A stretch of DNA of 64,000 nucleotides. Source: Streptomyces canus (GTDB lineage Bacteria > Actinomycetota > Actinomycetes > Streptomycetales > Streptomycetaceae). The first letter of the stretch is position 1, and every line of letters begins with the position of its first letter. The notes under the pieces were generated by a model. The model had not been told where the DNA came from, did no database searches, and saw only the letters and a list, made by a program, of their open reading frames with translations. The DNA lies in NCBI RefSeq assembly GCF_030816965.1, contig NZ_JAUSYQ010000002.1:2327001-2391000 (forward strand), given 5' to 3'. Both the position numbers and the translations under genes were made by a program. Shown here in pieces: positions 28,949 through 36,861 of this stretch.

Positions 28949-30586
28949 TCACGTATTGGCCGCGTAGTCCTTCGCGAACTCCCCGGCCATTCTGTCGCCG
29001 CCCTGGGCCCGCCACTTCTTGACCACCGCGTCCCACTCGGACAGCGGCAGCCGCCCGGCCACGATCCCGGTGACGGCGTCGTCGAGCATCGCCCTGAGCG
29101 TGGTGCCCTGGGCGTTCTTGGTGCGGGACTGCAGGCCGTTGGAGGCGTTGCGGATGGCGTGGGGCACGACCTTCTGCTGCCAGGAGTGCAGGGCCCGTAC
29201 GGCGTCCGGCATGCCCGGCACGAACAGCACCTGCGGGCCTTCGGCGAGGTACTTCAGCGGCAGGTTGGTGTTGTTCTCGACCTCGCCGAGCTTCGTGGGC
29301 TCGGGGGAGCCGTCCTTGCCGCGGGTGAAGTGGGTGCCCTCGACGCCGTAGTGGACGAGCTCCCACTCCTGGCTGCCGAAGGGGGCGGCGAGGTAGTCGA
29401 GGATGCGCAGGAGGAGCTCGATGCGCTCCTTCTTGGCCTTCTTCAGGACGGTGTAGCCGAACGAGCGGCGGGCGGCGACGATTCCGCCGGGCGTGCCGTC
29501 CACGCTGTACGGGAGGGCCGCGGCCGGGGTCAGTTTGCCCTGGGACTCACGGTACTTGGGGAGGTAGGCGCCGAAGCCGTCCTGCATGGAGCCGACGGTG
29601 CCGTTGTAGTAGAGGGTGGTGAGGTCGATCTGGGAGACGGACGTGGAGTCCGGGTAGTAGGAGCCGTTCTTGCGGAGCCGGGCCTGGAAGGCGATGGCCG
29701 CTTTGTAGCGTTCGTCGGCGGCGCAGTGCCGGAAGGTGCCGTCCTTGGTGACGGCCCACTCGTTGGGCGCGCGGTGGGCGGCGGCGTGCACGGCGTTGCC
29801 GAACAGGGAGCCGTTGGCGGCCCCGAGTGCGTAGGTGCGGCCGCTGGTGGCCCGCTGGGCGACGGCGGCGAAGTCCTCGGAGGTCCAGCCCTCCTTCATG
29901 CCGGCGTCGGTGAACATGCCCTGGTTGAGCCAGAGGGTGGAGCCGGGCAGCGGGCGTTCGAGGGGGATGCCGTAGATGCGGCCGCCGACGCGGCCCATGT
30001 CCTGCCAGGCGTGGGTGGGGATCCCGGCCAGGTTCGGGTAATCGCTGATCGCCTCGCCGGAGAGGTACGGCGTGAGGTCCTCGGCCCGTCGCTGCACGAA
30101 CTCCGCCTCGCGGGGCAGGACGAAGCCGGAGAACAGGTTGATGATGTCGGGCAGGGTGTCGGGGTCGCCCGCCATGACCGTGGCCATCTTCTTCTGGTAG
30201 TCGGCCTGGGAGACGATCGTGTACTCGATCTTCACGCCCAGCGCCTTCTCGACGGCCGCCCAGAACCGGTTCGCCGAGGCCGGCTTGGGCGGGGTGCCGA
30301 AGGACACCGACATGACCTTGACGGTCGAGCCGTCGCCGGGCGTACGGGGGACGGACCTGACGAGGTCGGCGGGGTAGGCGGTGTATCCGGCCTGGACGCC
30401 CGCCTCGGTGGGGGCGAGATCCGGCTTGGGTCCGCTCGCGGCCTTGTACGCGGGCCAGGGGGCCAGCTTCTTGCCCGCGTTGGAGACGTCGCTGTCTCCG
30501 GAGCCGGTGGAGCAGGCGGTCAGCGATCCGGAGACGGAGGCCGCCGCCGCGGACAGCAGCAGGGTGCGTCGGGACAGGCTGGGCAT
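28949..30586 (-). CDS. Extracellular sugar-binding lipoprotein of an ABC importer
   Basis: 545 residues. Twin-arginine-like signal (SRRTLLLSAAAASVSG) with lipobox LTAC, lipidated Cys at 25. The large (about 60 kDa) size and the core SGFVLPREAEFVQRRAEDLTPYL, IYGIPLERPLPGSTLWLNQGMF and a C-terminal YAANT end fit the LplA/YtcQ-like family that pairs with LplB/YtcP permeases for oligosaccharides, often from pectin or other plant polymers. The Shine-Dalgarno GAGGTGA is good. No ATPase gene lies nearby; such importers commonly share the multi-sugar ATPase MsiK. Confidence 0.9.
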   Translation of the reverse strand: MPSLSRRTLLLSAAAASVSGSLTACSTGSGDSDVSNAGKKLAPWPAYKAASGPKPDLAPTEAGVQAGYTAYPADLVRSVPRTPGDGSTVKVMSVSFGTPPKPASANRFWAAVEKALGVKIEYTIVSQADYQKKMATVMAGDPDTLPDIINLFSGFVLPREAEFVQRRAEDLTPYLSGEAISDYPNLAGIPTHAWQDMGRVGGRIYGIPLERPLPGSTLWLNQGMFTDAGMKEGWTSEDFAAVAQRATSGRTYALGAANGSLFGNAVHAAAHRAPNEWAVTKDGTFRHCAADERYKAAIAFQARLRKNGSYYPDSTSVSQIDLTTLYYNGTVGSMQDGFGAYLPKYRESQGKLTPAAALPYSVDGTPGGIVAARRSFGYTVLKKAKKERIELLLRILDYLAAPFGSQEWELVHYGVEGTHFTRGKDGSPEPTKLGEVENNTNLPLKYLAEGPQVLFVPGMPDAVRALHSWQQKVVPHAIRNASNGLQSRTKNAQGTTLRAMLDDAVTGIVAGRLPLSEWDAVVKKWRAQGGDRMAGEFAKDYAANT

Positions 30587-30607
30587 GGGTGAATCACCTC
30601 GTGTCGG

Positions 30608-30787
30608 CTTGGGGGTGTCATGTGGATCAGGTCGGCTGTGAGGAACGGTGCTTCTTGGCTGACTCGAGCGGGGCCATGGGGGTCTCCCCGCTCGAGCGAA
30701 GCCGAGCGTGGGGGAGCGTGCAGCTGCAAGGCGGAGGAGGGAGTCGACGCGGAGCGATGCCGAGCTGGTCCAAATGACACCCCCAAG
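30608..30787. repeat. 180-bp element bounded by perfect 14-bp inverted repeats (MITE-like)
   Basis: CTTGGGGGTGTCAT at 30608-30621 is the exact reverse complement of ATGACACCCCCAAG at 30774-30787. The interior has no gene and contains an imperfect hairpin region (30675-30716) with CTCGAGCGAAGCCGAGCGTG, of a kind I remember as repeated in Streptomyces genomes. It lies between the second permease gene and the binding-protein gene. No clear target duplication. Confidence 0.75.
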
Positions 30788-30788
30788 G

Positions 30789-31676
30789 TCAGCTCTTGAT
30801 GGCGCCGGTGAGCACGCCCTTGGTGAAGTACTTCTGGAGGAAGGGGTAGATCAGCAGGATCGGCACGGTGGCGATCACGAGGACCGCCATCTGCACGGTC
30901 TGCGGGGCGGTGACGGTGCCCTCGCCGGTGGTGGCGTCGGTGAGCCCGGAACCGGCCACCACGTAGGTGCGCAGCACCTGTTGGAGTGGCCAGTGGTCGC
31001 TCTCCAGGTAGAGGGAGGCGTAGAACCAGGAGTTCCAGTAGGCCACCGCGTAGAAGAGCCCCACGACGGCCAACGCGGCCTTGGACAGCGGCAGTACGAC
31101 GGAGACCAGCACTCGCCAGTCCCCCGCGCCGTCGAGACGCGCGGCCTCGTACAGCTCGTCGGGGATGCCCTGGAAGAAGCCGCGCAGGACGACCAGGTTG
31201 AAGACGTTGACCAGGACGGGCAGGACCAGCGAGGCGTAACTGTCCAGCAGGCCGAGCTCCTTGACCAGCAGGAAGCTCGGGATCATGCCGGGTGGGAAGA
31301 GGAAGGTGAACAGGACCAGCAGGAGCACCGGCCGGCCGCCGAAGACTCCGGGGCGGGCGAGGGCGTAGGCGAGGGTGACCGTGCACAGGAGGCTCAGCAG
31401 GGTTCCCACGACCGTGACGCCGACGCTGACGCCCAGGGCGTGGGTGACGATGCCGCCGTCGAGGATGTCGCGATAGGCCGTGAGAGAGGGGTCGGTGGGC
31501 CACAGCACCCAGCCCCCGTTGTCGACGACCTCCTCGGTGGAGGCGAGCGAGGTCGACACGATGACGAGGAACGGCACACAGACCAGCAGCACGACGACGG
31601 CGAGGGCCACCGCCTTCGCGGCCTGCGTCACCGGCTTCGGTTTCTCCATCCATCCCGGACGGGCCTGGGCACTCAC
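30789..31676 (-). CDS. ABC sugar permease, YtcP/AraQ-like
   Basis: 295 residues, GTG at 31676 overlapping the upstream gene stop. Six membrane segments and the importer EAA loop GIPDELYEAARLDGAGDWRVLVSVVLPLSKAALAVVGLFYAVAYWNSWF. The C-terminus PFLQKYFTKGVLTGAIKS is characteristic of the YtcP branch, which works with LplA-type large binding proteins. It forms the membrane channel together with the preceding permease. Confidence 0.93.
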   Translation of the reverse strand: MSAQARPGWMEKPKPVTQAAKAVALAVVVLLVCVPFLVIVSTSLASTEEVVDNGGWVLWPTDPSLTAYRDILDGGIVTHALGVSVGVTVVGTLLSLLCTVTLAYALARPGVFGGRPVLLLVLFTFLFPPGMIPSFLLVKELGLLDSYASLVLPVLVNVFNLVVLRGFFQGIPDELYEAARLDGAGDWRVLVSVVLPLSKAALAVVGLFYAVAYWNSWFYASLYLESDHWPLQQVLRTYVVAGSGLTDATTGEGTVTAPQTVQMAVLVIATVPILLIYPFLQKYFTKGVLTGAIKS

Positions 31677-32578
31677 TTGTAGACCCCCTGTTCGCCGAGG
31701 CGGTGGGCGACCTTGTTGGCGGCGTAGACGAGAAGGGCGCCGATGACGCCCTTGAACAGGCCCGCGGCGGCGGCGAATCCGTAGTCGCCACCGACGATGC
31801 CCTGGTAGTAGACGAAGGTGTCGATGATCTCGGAGGCCTCGGGGCCCACCGCGTCGCGCTGGAGCAGCATCTGCTCGAAGCCGACCGAGAGGATGTCGCC
31901 GAGCCGCATGATGAGCAGCAGGACGACCACCGGGCGGATGGCGGGCAGGGTGACGTGCCAGAAGCGCCGCCAGGGGCCCGCTCCGTCGATCGCGGCGGCC
32001 TCGTACTGCTGCTCGTCGACCTGGGCGAGGGCGGCGAGGAAGATGATCGTGCCCCAGCCGGCGTCCTTCCAGATGACCTGGGCGACGACGAGCGGCTTGA
32101 AGGCGTCGGGGTTGCCGATGATGTCGACGGTGTGCAACCCCATGCCGTCCAGGCCGGAGTTGAGCAGTCCGGTGTCGCCGAGCAGCTGCTGGAAGAGGGC
32201 GACGACGATCACCCATGAGATGAAGTGCGGGAGATAGGCGACCGACTGCACGAACCGGCGGACGCTGCTCCGGGTGAGGCTGTGCAGCAGCAGGGCGAGG
32301 CCGAGCGGGACCGGGAAGTAGAAGACGAGCTGGAGGACGGCGATCCAGACGGTGTTGAGCACCGAGTCCCAGAACGCGGTGTCCTCGAACATCCGCCGGA
32401 AGTTGCCGAGTCCGGTCCAGGGGCTGCCCCACAGGCCGTCGAAGGGGACGTACTCCTTGAACGCGATGACGTTGCCGACCAGCGCGCCGTAGTGGAAGAG
32501 CAGGAAGTAGGCGAGGCCGGGCAGCATCAGCAGGAAAAGGACCCTGCTCTGAAAGCGTTTTCGTCGGACGACTGCCAA
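31673..32578 (-). CDS. ABC sugar permease, LplB-like
   Basis: 301 residues. The start is a TTG at 32578, chosen because GGAAGAGGGAGA lies immediately upstream and no in-frame ATG/GTG precedes the first membrane helix. Conserved features: the GLGNFRRMFEDTAFWDSVLNT segment, SVAYLPHFISWVIVVALF, and the EAA loop VDEQQYEAAAIDGAGPWRRFWHVTLPAIRP. It is the first gene of the operon. One LacI-type box (32550-32563) lies inside its first codons, so a bound repressor would block transcript elongation here. Confidence 0.92.
   Translation of the reverse strand: MAVVRRKRFQSRVLFLLMLPGLAYFLLFHYGALVGNVIAFKEYVPFDGLWGSPWTGLGNFRRMFEDTAFWDSVLNTVWIAVLQLVFYFPVPLGLALLLHSLTRSSVRRFVQSVAYLPHFISWVIVVALFQQLLGDTGLLNSGLDGMGLHTVDIIGNPDAFKPLVVAQVIWKDAGWGTIIFLAALAQVDEQQYEAAAIDGAGPWRRFWHVTLPAIRPVVVLLLIMRLGDILSVGFEQMLLQRDAVGPEASEIIDTFVYYQGIVGGDYGFAAAAGLFKGVIGALLVYAANKVAHRLGEQGVYK
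32550..32563. promoter_or_regulatory. LacI-type operator O3
   Basis: TGAAAGCGTTTTCG, within the first ten codons of the LplB-like permease. It differs by three bases from the ideal TGAAAGCGCTTTCA. Confidence 0.65.
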
Positions 32579-32617
32579 GGCTCTCCCTCTTCCTGGTGGC
32601 TCAGACCGAAGAGGAAG

Positions 32618-32631
32618 TTAAAGCGCTTTCA
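32618..32631. promoter_or_regulatory. LacI-type operator O1
   Basis: TTAAAGCGCTTTCA, containing the perfect 10-bp palindrome AAAGCGCTTT with the central CG typical of LacI-family operators. It lies 40 bp upstream of the TTG start of the permease operon. Confidence 0.8.
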
Positions 32632-32706
32632 TGCAGGGGTCAACAGTTCTGACAAAGCTGATGAGTTGACGCAGGTCAGGGCGGTGCACAGAAGCATGTC
32701 CGCGAG

Positions 32707-32720
32707 TGAAAACGCTCTCA
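32707..32720. promoter_or_regulatory. LacI-type operator O2
   Basis: TGAAAACGCTCTCA, a third version of the same box, 89 bp from O1. Three boxes with shared TGAAAnCGnTnTCA form suggest DNA looping or cooperative repression. Confidence 0.65.
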
Positions 32721-32795
32721 GGCCGGTCAGGACGGGGCGCGCACGGGGGAAGGCCGCTGCGCCATCCGGGAGCGTGCCGGGCGGCGGCCCGGGAC

Positions 32796-33887
32796 CTACT
32801 GCACCACCCGGCCGTTCAGCACGACCTGGAGCGGGTTCGCCAGCACGCGTACGTCCGTGCGCGGGTCCTGTGCGTAGACCACCAGGTCCGCGGCGGCGCC
32901 CTCTTCCAGGCCGGGGCGTCCCAGCCACTTCCGGGCGCCCCATGCCGTCGCCGACAGGGCCTCCAGCGGGGGGATGCCGGCCGTCACCAGTTCCGCGACC
33001 TCCGCCGCCACCAGGCCGTGCGGGAGGGTGCCGCCCGCGTCCGTGCCGACGTAGACCGGGATGCCGGCGTCGTAGGCGTTCCGTACGGTGTCGTAGCGGC
33101 GTTCGTGGAGTCGGCGCAGATGGGCGGACCAGCGGGGGAACTTGGCCTCGCCGCCGTCCGCGAGCTTCGGGAAGGTCGCGATGTTGACCAGGGTCGGCAC
33201 GATCGCGACGCCCCGGGAGACGAACAGCGGGATCAGGTCCTCCGTGAGGCCCGTCGCGTGTTCGACGCAGTCGATGCCCGACTCGACCAGGTCCTCCAGG
33301 GAGTTCTCGGCGAAGCAGTGCGCGGTGACCCGGGCGCCCAGGCGGTGGGCCTCCGCGATCGCCGCCTCGATGGCCTCCCGGGGCCAACTGGGGGCCAGGT
33401 CGCCCACCTCGCGGTCGATCCAGTCGCCGACCAGCTTGACCCAGCCGTCACCCCGCCGGGCCTCCTGGGCGACGTACGCCACGAGGTCCTCAGGCTCGAT
33501 CTCCCAGGCGTAGTTGCGGATGTAGCGGCGAGTGCGGGCGATGTGCCGGCCGGCCCTGATGATCTTCGGCAGGTCCTCGCGGTCGTCCACCCAGCGGGTG
33601 TCGGAGGGCGACCCGGCGTCGCGGATCAGCAGGGTGCCGGCCTCCCGGTCGGCCAGGGCCTGCTTCTCGGCCACGTCCTGGTCGACCGGACCGTGCGCGC
33701 CCAGGCCCACATGGCAGTGCGCGTCCACCAGACCGGGCAGCGCCCAGCCCGACACCGTACGGATGTCACGGGCGGCGACGGGGCGGTCGTAGGAGATCCG
33801 CCCGTCGACCACCCACAGCTCGTCCCGGACGTCCTCGGGGCCGGCCAGGATCCGGCCCTTCACGTGCAGCACCGCGCGATCGCTCAT
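32796..33887 (-). CDS. Amidohydrolase-family metal-dependent hydrolase
   Basis: 363 residues. TIM-barrel amidohydrolase: LPGLVDAHCHVGLG (HxH metal site), GWVKLVGDW (position of the bridging carboxy-lysine), VTAHCFAENSLEDLVESGIDCVEHATG (metal-ligand histidines) and YVGTDAGGTLPHG (final Asp). A small beta-sandwich is built from both termini (AVLHVKGRILAG and LVVYAQDPRTDVRVLANPLQVVLNGRVVQ). It resembles imidazolonepropionase/prolidase-like amidohydrolases; the substrate is unassigned. It is transcribed toward the glutamate cluster's 3' side and probably alone. Confidence 0.88.
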   Translation of the reverse strand: MSDRAVLHVKGRILAGPEDVRDELWVVDGRISYDRPVAARDIRTVSGWALPGLVDAHCHVGLGAHGPVDQDVAEKQALADREAGTLLIRDAGSPSDTRWVDDREDLPKIIRAGRHIARTRRYIRNYAWEIEPEDLVAYVAQEARRGDGWVKLVGDWIDREVGDLAPSWPREAIEAAIAEAHRLGARVTAHCFAENSLEDLVESGIDCVEHATGLTEDLIPLFVSRGVAIVPTLVNIATFPKLADGGEAKFPRWSAHLRRLHERRYDTVRNAYDAGIPVYVGTDAGGTLPHGLVAAEVAELVTAGIPPLEALSATAWGARKWLGRPGLEEGAAADLVVYAQDPRTDVRVLANPLQVVLNGRVVQ

Positions 33888-33911
33888 GACCGCACCCTAG
33901 CCAGCGCGAGG

Positions 33912-34158
33912 TCACTGCTCGCAGGGCGGTGGTCCCTCGAAGGCGAGCTGATGGACGTCGAAGAGGACCGCCGCCCCGACGCCGGGGGCGGGTCCGCCCT
34001 GCCGAGCCGCCCAGGTCAGGAAGGGGCGCGGCTCGAAGGCTCCGGCACTCGATGTCGCCCGGGTGCCCCGCCACGGCCCGACAGCGCTCCCCGTCCTCCG
34101 GCAGCGGGGGCAGGGTGCCGCCCGCTGCGAAGCCGCCCGTGTCGTCGAGAGTCGCCAT
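33912..34158 (-). pseudogene. Small hypothetical gene with an apparent frameshift
   Basis: From the ATG at 34158 one frame reads MATLDDTGGFAAGGTLPP and on to GDIECRS with normal codon bias. It then turns into arginine-rich noise. At about 34035-34050 the good coding bias moves to another frame, giving FEPRPFLTWAARQGG and on to a stop at 33912. Joined, they would make an 80-residue protein of unknown family. Either a single-base indel inactivated a small gene or the assembly has an error. The Shine-Dalgarno is not clear, which keeps confidence low. Confidence 0.4.
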
Positions 34159-34212
34159 GCCCGGATGACGGCGGTTACCCGGCGTCGCGCGACAGGGGAA
34201 TGGACGTCCCTT

Positions 34213-34995
34213 TCAGGCGCCGTCCTCCTCCACGTCGGCCATCGCGGGGTCGAGGAGCCGGGAGAGGAAGTGGCGGGTGCGTTCATGGCGCGGGGCGCCG
34301 ATCACCTGGGCCGGGGTGCCGTCCTCGACGATCAGTCCGTCGTCCATGAAGACGACCCGGTCGGCGACCTCACGGGCGAAGGTCATCTCGTGGGTGACGA
34401 CCATCATCGTCATGCCCTCCCGGGCGAGCATCCGCATGACCGCGAGGACGTCACCCACCAGCTCCGGGTCGAGAGCCGAGGTCGGCTCGTCGAAGAGCAT
34501 CACCTCGGGGCCCATGGACAGCGAGCGGGCGATCGCGACGCGCTGCTGCTGTCCGCCGGAGAGGGAGGCGGGGTAGGCGTTCGCCTTCTCCGCCAGCCCC
34601 ACGCGCTCCAGGTTCTCCGCGGCCACCTTTGCCGCCTGCGCCTTGTCCCGCCTCAGGACCCGGCGCTGCGGCAGCGTGAGGTTCTCGGTCACCGTGAGGT
34701 GCGGGAACAGGTTGAACTGCTGGAAGACCATGCCGATACGGCGGCGTACCGCGTCGATGTCGACGTCGGGGTCGGTGAGTTCGGTGCCGCCGACGAAGAC
34801 CTGGCCCTTCGTCGGTTCCTCCAGGAGGTTCACGCACCGCAGCAGCGTCGACTTGCCCGAGCCGGAGGGCCCGATCACACAGACGACCTCGCCCTGGCCG
34901 ATCTCCAGGTCGATGCCCTTGAGGACCTCGTTGGTGCCGAACGACTTGTGCAGGCCGCGTACTTCGATCTCCGGCCGGCTCGTCTCAACGGTCAT
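34213..34995 (-). CDS. Polar amino-acid (glutamate-type) ABC transporter, ATP-binding protein
   Basis: 260 residues from the ATG at 34995. Walker [11 protein letters not shown]-loop [13 protein letters not shown], signature [13 protein letters not shown], Walker [16 protein letters not shown]-loop MMVVTHEM. These are typical of the GlnQ/GluA class. It is last in the SBP-permease-ATPase operon, and its ATG overlaps the permease stop. The extended [18 protein letters not shown] tail is normal. Confidence 0.95.
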   Translation of the reverse strand: MTVETSRPEIEVRGLHKSFGTNEVLKGIDLEIGQGEVVCVIGPSGSGKSTLLRCVNLLEEPTKGQVFVGGTELTDPDVDIDAVRRRIGMVFQQFNLFPHLTVTENLTLPQRRVLRRDKAQAAKVAAENLERVGLAEKANAYPASLSGGQQQRVAIARSLSMGPEVMLFDEPTSALDPELVGDVLAVMRMLAREGMTMMVVTHEMTFAREVADRVVFMDDGLIVEDGTPAQVIGAPRHERTRHFLSRLLDPAMADVEEDGA

Positions 34996-35825
34996 TTCAC
35001 GGCCTCCTGGGCCTTGGCCTCCATACGGCGGACCACGAACCCGAGCGGGATCGTCACCAGCAGATAGCACAGCCCCGCGACGAGGATCGGCGTGGAGTTG
35101 GCGGTCGTACTGGCCAGGTCGCGGCCGTACTTGGACAGTTCGCGCTCCTCCAGGGTGACGCCGAGGAACAACACCAGGGAGGAGTCCTTGAACAGGAGCA
35201 CCAACTCGTTGGTCAGCGGCGGGAGGATGATCCGGAACGCCTGCGGGATGACGATCGAGACCATCGCGCGGGCCGGTGAGAAGCCCAGCGAACGGGCCGC
35301 CTCCATCTGCCCCTTGGGCACCGCCTGGATGCCCGCGCGGATCGTCTCCGCCATGTACGCCGCCGCGACCAGACCGAGCGCGAGGGCGACCTTGCCGTAC
35401 GTGCCGCCGATGATCTCCGTACCGGGAAACGCGAGCGGTACGGCCACGCCGATGAAGATGAAGATCAGCAGCGCGGGCAGACCGCGGAAGATCTCGATGT
35501 AGACGCCGGCGAACCAGCGGTACGGACCCACCGACGACAGCCGCATCAGCGCGATGACCATGCCGAGGACGAGTCCGACGACGAAGCCGGACAGCGTGTA
35601 GAGCACGGTGTTCTTCAGCGCCAGGGTGATGACGTCGGGGAACATCTGGTCGGCGATGTCCGCCTGCGCGAACTGGTTCTTCAGCCGCCCCCAGTCCGCC
35701 GAGACCGCGAAGGCGATCACGACGCCGACGAAGACGACGTACTGGACGCCACGGGACAGGCTGCGCTTCTGACGTCGGGTCAGACCCTTTTTACGAGGCT
35801 GGAGTTGTGCGTCCGTAGCGGTCAT
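34992..35825 (-). CDS. Polar amino-acid ABC transporter permease
   Basis: 277 residues, ATG at 35825 overlapping the binding-protein stop. HEQRO/His-Glu-Gln type permease: the [20 protein letters not shown] motif (the E-x-F-R-G-x-P hallmark), [27 protein letters not shown] (EAA loop) and [25 protein letters not shown]. Only one permease gene is present, so it may act as a homodimer, unlike the two-permease GluCD arrangement. Confidence 0.95.
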   Translation of the reverse strand: MTATDAQLQPRKKGLTRRQKRSLSRGVQYVVFVGVVIAFAVSADWGRLKNQFAQADIADQMFPDVITLALKNTVLYTLSGFVVGLVLGMVIALMRLSSVGPYRWFAGVYIEIFRGLPALLIFIFIGVAVPLAFPGTEIIGGTYGKVALALGLVAAAYMAETIRAGIQAVPKGQMEAARSLGFSPARAMVSIVIPQAFRIILPPLTNELVLLFKDSSLVLFLGVTLEERELSKYGRDLASTTANSTPILVAGLCYLLVTIPLGFVVRRMEAKAQEAVK

Positions 35826-36673
35826 GAGGCGGAGGGGGACGCGACCGACTCGTCGTACGGACCGATCCACTTCTCGTAGAGCTTCTTGTACGTGCCGTCG
35901 GCCTTGGCGTCCGAGAGCGCCTTGTTGACGGCGGCCAGCAGCTTGCTGTTGCCCTTCTTCACCGTGAAGCCGTACTGCTCGCCGGTGTTGATGTTGTCGG
36001 CGACCTGGAAGGCGTCGGCGTTGGCCTTGTTCTTGAGCCAGCCCTGGACGACCGGGTAGTCGATGACGACGGCCTTGACCTGGCCGGAGCGCAGGCCGTT
36101 GAGGACGGCGTCGGAGGACTCGAAGGAGACCGGGTCGAAGCCCTGGCTCTTGACGTAGTCCTCGCCGGTGGTCTGCGCCTGGGCGCCGAGCTGCACCTTC
36201 TTCGCCTTGGCGTCGGCGAGCGAGGAGATCCCGCTGCCCTTGGCGACCAGGAGTGCCTGGGTGGCGTCGAAGTAGGGGTCCGAGAAGTCGACGTTCTTCT
36301 TGCGCTCCTCGGTGATGGTCATACCGGCCGCGGCCAGGTCGCACTCGCCGGAGTTGAGGAAGGCGCCGGTCTTGAAGTTCTCGAAGGGGGTGTCGAGGAT
36401 CTCCTGCTTCACCCCCAGGTCCTTGGCCACCAGGTCGATGAGCGAGACGTCGAAGCCCTGGACCTTGCCGTCGATCTCCGACTGGAAGGGCGGGTACGGC
36501 AGGTGGGTGCAGGTGGTGAGCTGCCCGCCCTTGACCAGTTCGACCCCGCCCGCGGCGGTCTTCGAACCGCTGCCGCCGTCGTCGCTGGAGGTACAGGCAG
36601 CGACGAGCAGGAGCCCGGCCGTCGCGGTGGTGGCGGCCAGGACGCGGGTCCGGCGCCCGGAGAGGGTGTTCAC
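35822..36673 (-). CDS. Polar amino-acid binding lipoprotein
   Basis: 283 residues, GTG at 36673 with a strong AGGAGG. Lipoprotein signal with lipobox LVAAC (Cys27). Family 3 solute-binding protein: LTTCTHLPYPPFQSEIDGKVQGFDVSLIDLVAKDLG, GECDLAAAGMTITEERKKNVDFSDPYF, and a conserved C-terminal KWIGPYD. The ligand is probably glutamate, glutamine or another polar amino acid. A perfect-consensus promoter lies about 35 bp upstream of the start. Confidence 0.94.
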   Translation of the reverse strand: MNTLSGRRTRVLAATTATAGLLLVAACTSSDDGGSGSKTAAGGVELVKGGQLTTCTHLPYPPFQSEIDGKVQGFDVSLIDLVAKDLGVKQEILDTPFENFKTGAFLNSGECDLAAAGMTITEERKKNVDFSDPYFDATQALLVAKGSGISSLADAKAKKVQLGAQAQTTGEDYVKSQGFDPVSFESSDAVLNGLRSGQVKAVVIDYPVVQGWLKNKANADAFQVADNINTGEQYGFTVKKGNSKLLAAVNKALSDAKADGTYKKLYEKWIGPYDESVASPSAS

Positions 36674-36706
36674 GGGAGGCCTCCTGTGGGGGAACTGTGG
36701 GTTCCG

Positions 36707-36737
36707 ATTATAAGGAGAGGTTTGAGTCTCTCAAACC
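36707..36737 (-). promoter_or_regulatory. Promoter TTGAGA-16-TATAAT overlapped by a 19-bp perfect palindrome
   Basis: On the minus strand TTGAGA (36734-36729) is followed after 16 bp by TATAAT (36712-36707), about 34 bp before the GTG of the binding protein. The palindrome GGTTTGAG-TCT-CTCAAACC (36719-36737, plus-strand reading) covers the -35 and much of the spacer, the ideal site for a repressor. AT-rich consensus promoters are rare in this genome. Confidence 0.75.
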
Positions 36738-36861
36738 AATCCGATGGTTGCGAGGCCGTTCAGCCTGGGAGTCGCCGGTCGTCGGGGGGTGCCCCAGGGG
36801 TTACCTCGATCACGTCTACCCCATTGAATCCTCCCCTTCCCTGGGGGAGGGGATTCCTGGC

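Noticed and set aside
30589..30777. Short 62-residue plus-strand gene between binding protein and permease
   Set aside because: It lies wholly in the inverted-repeat element, has no ribosome site and no coding bias.
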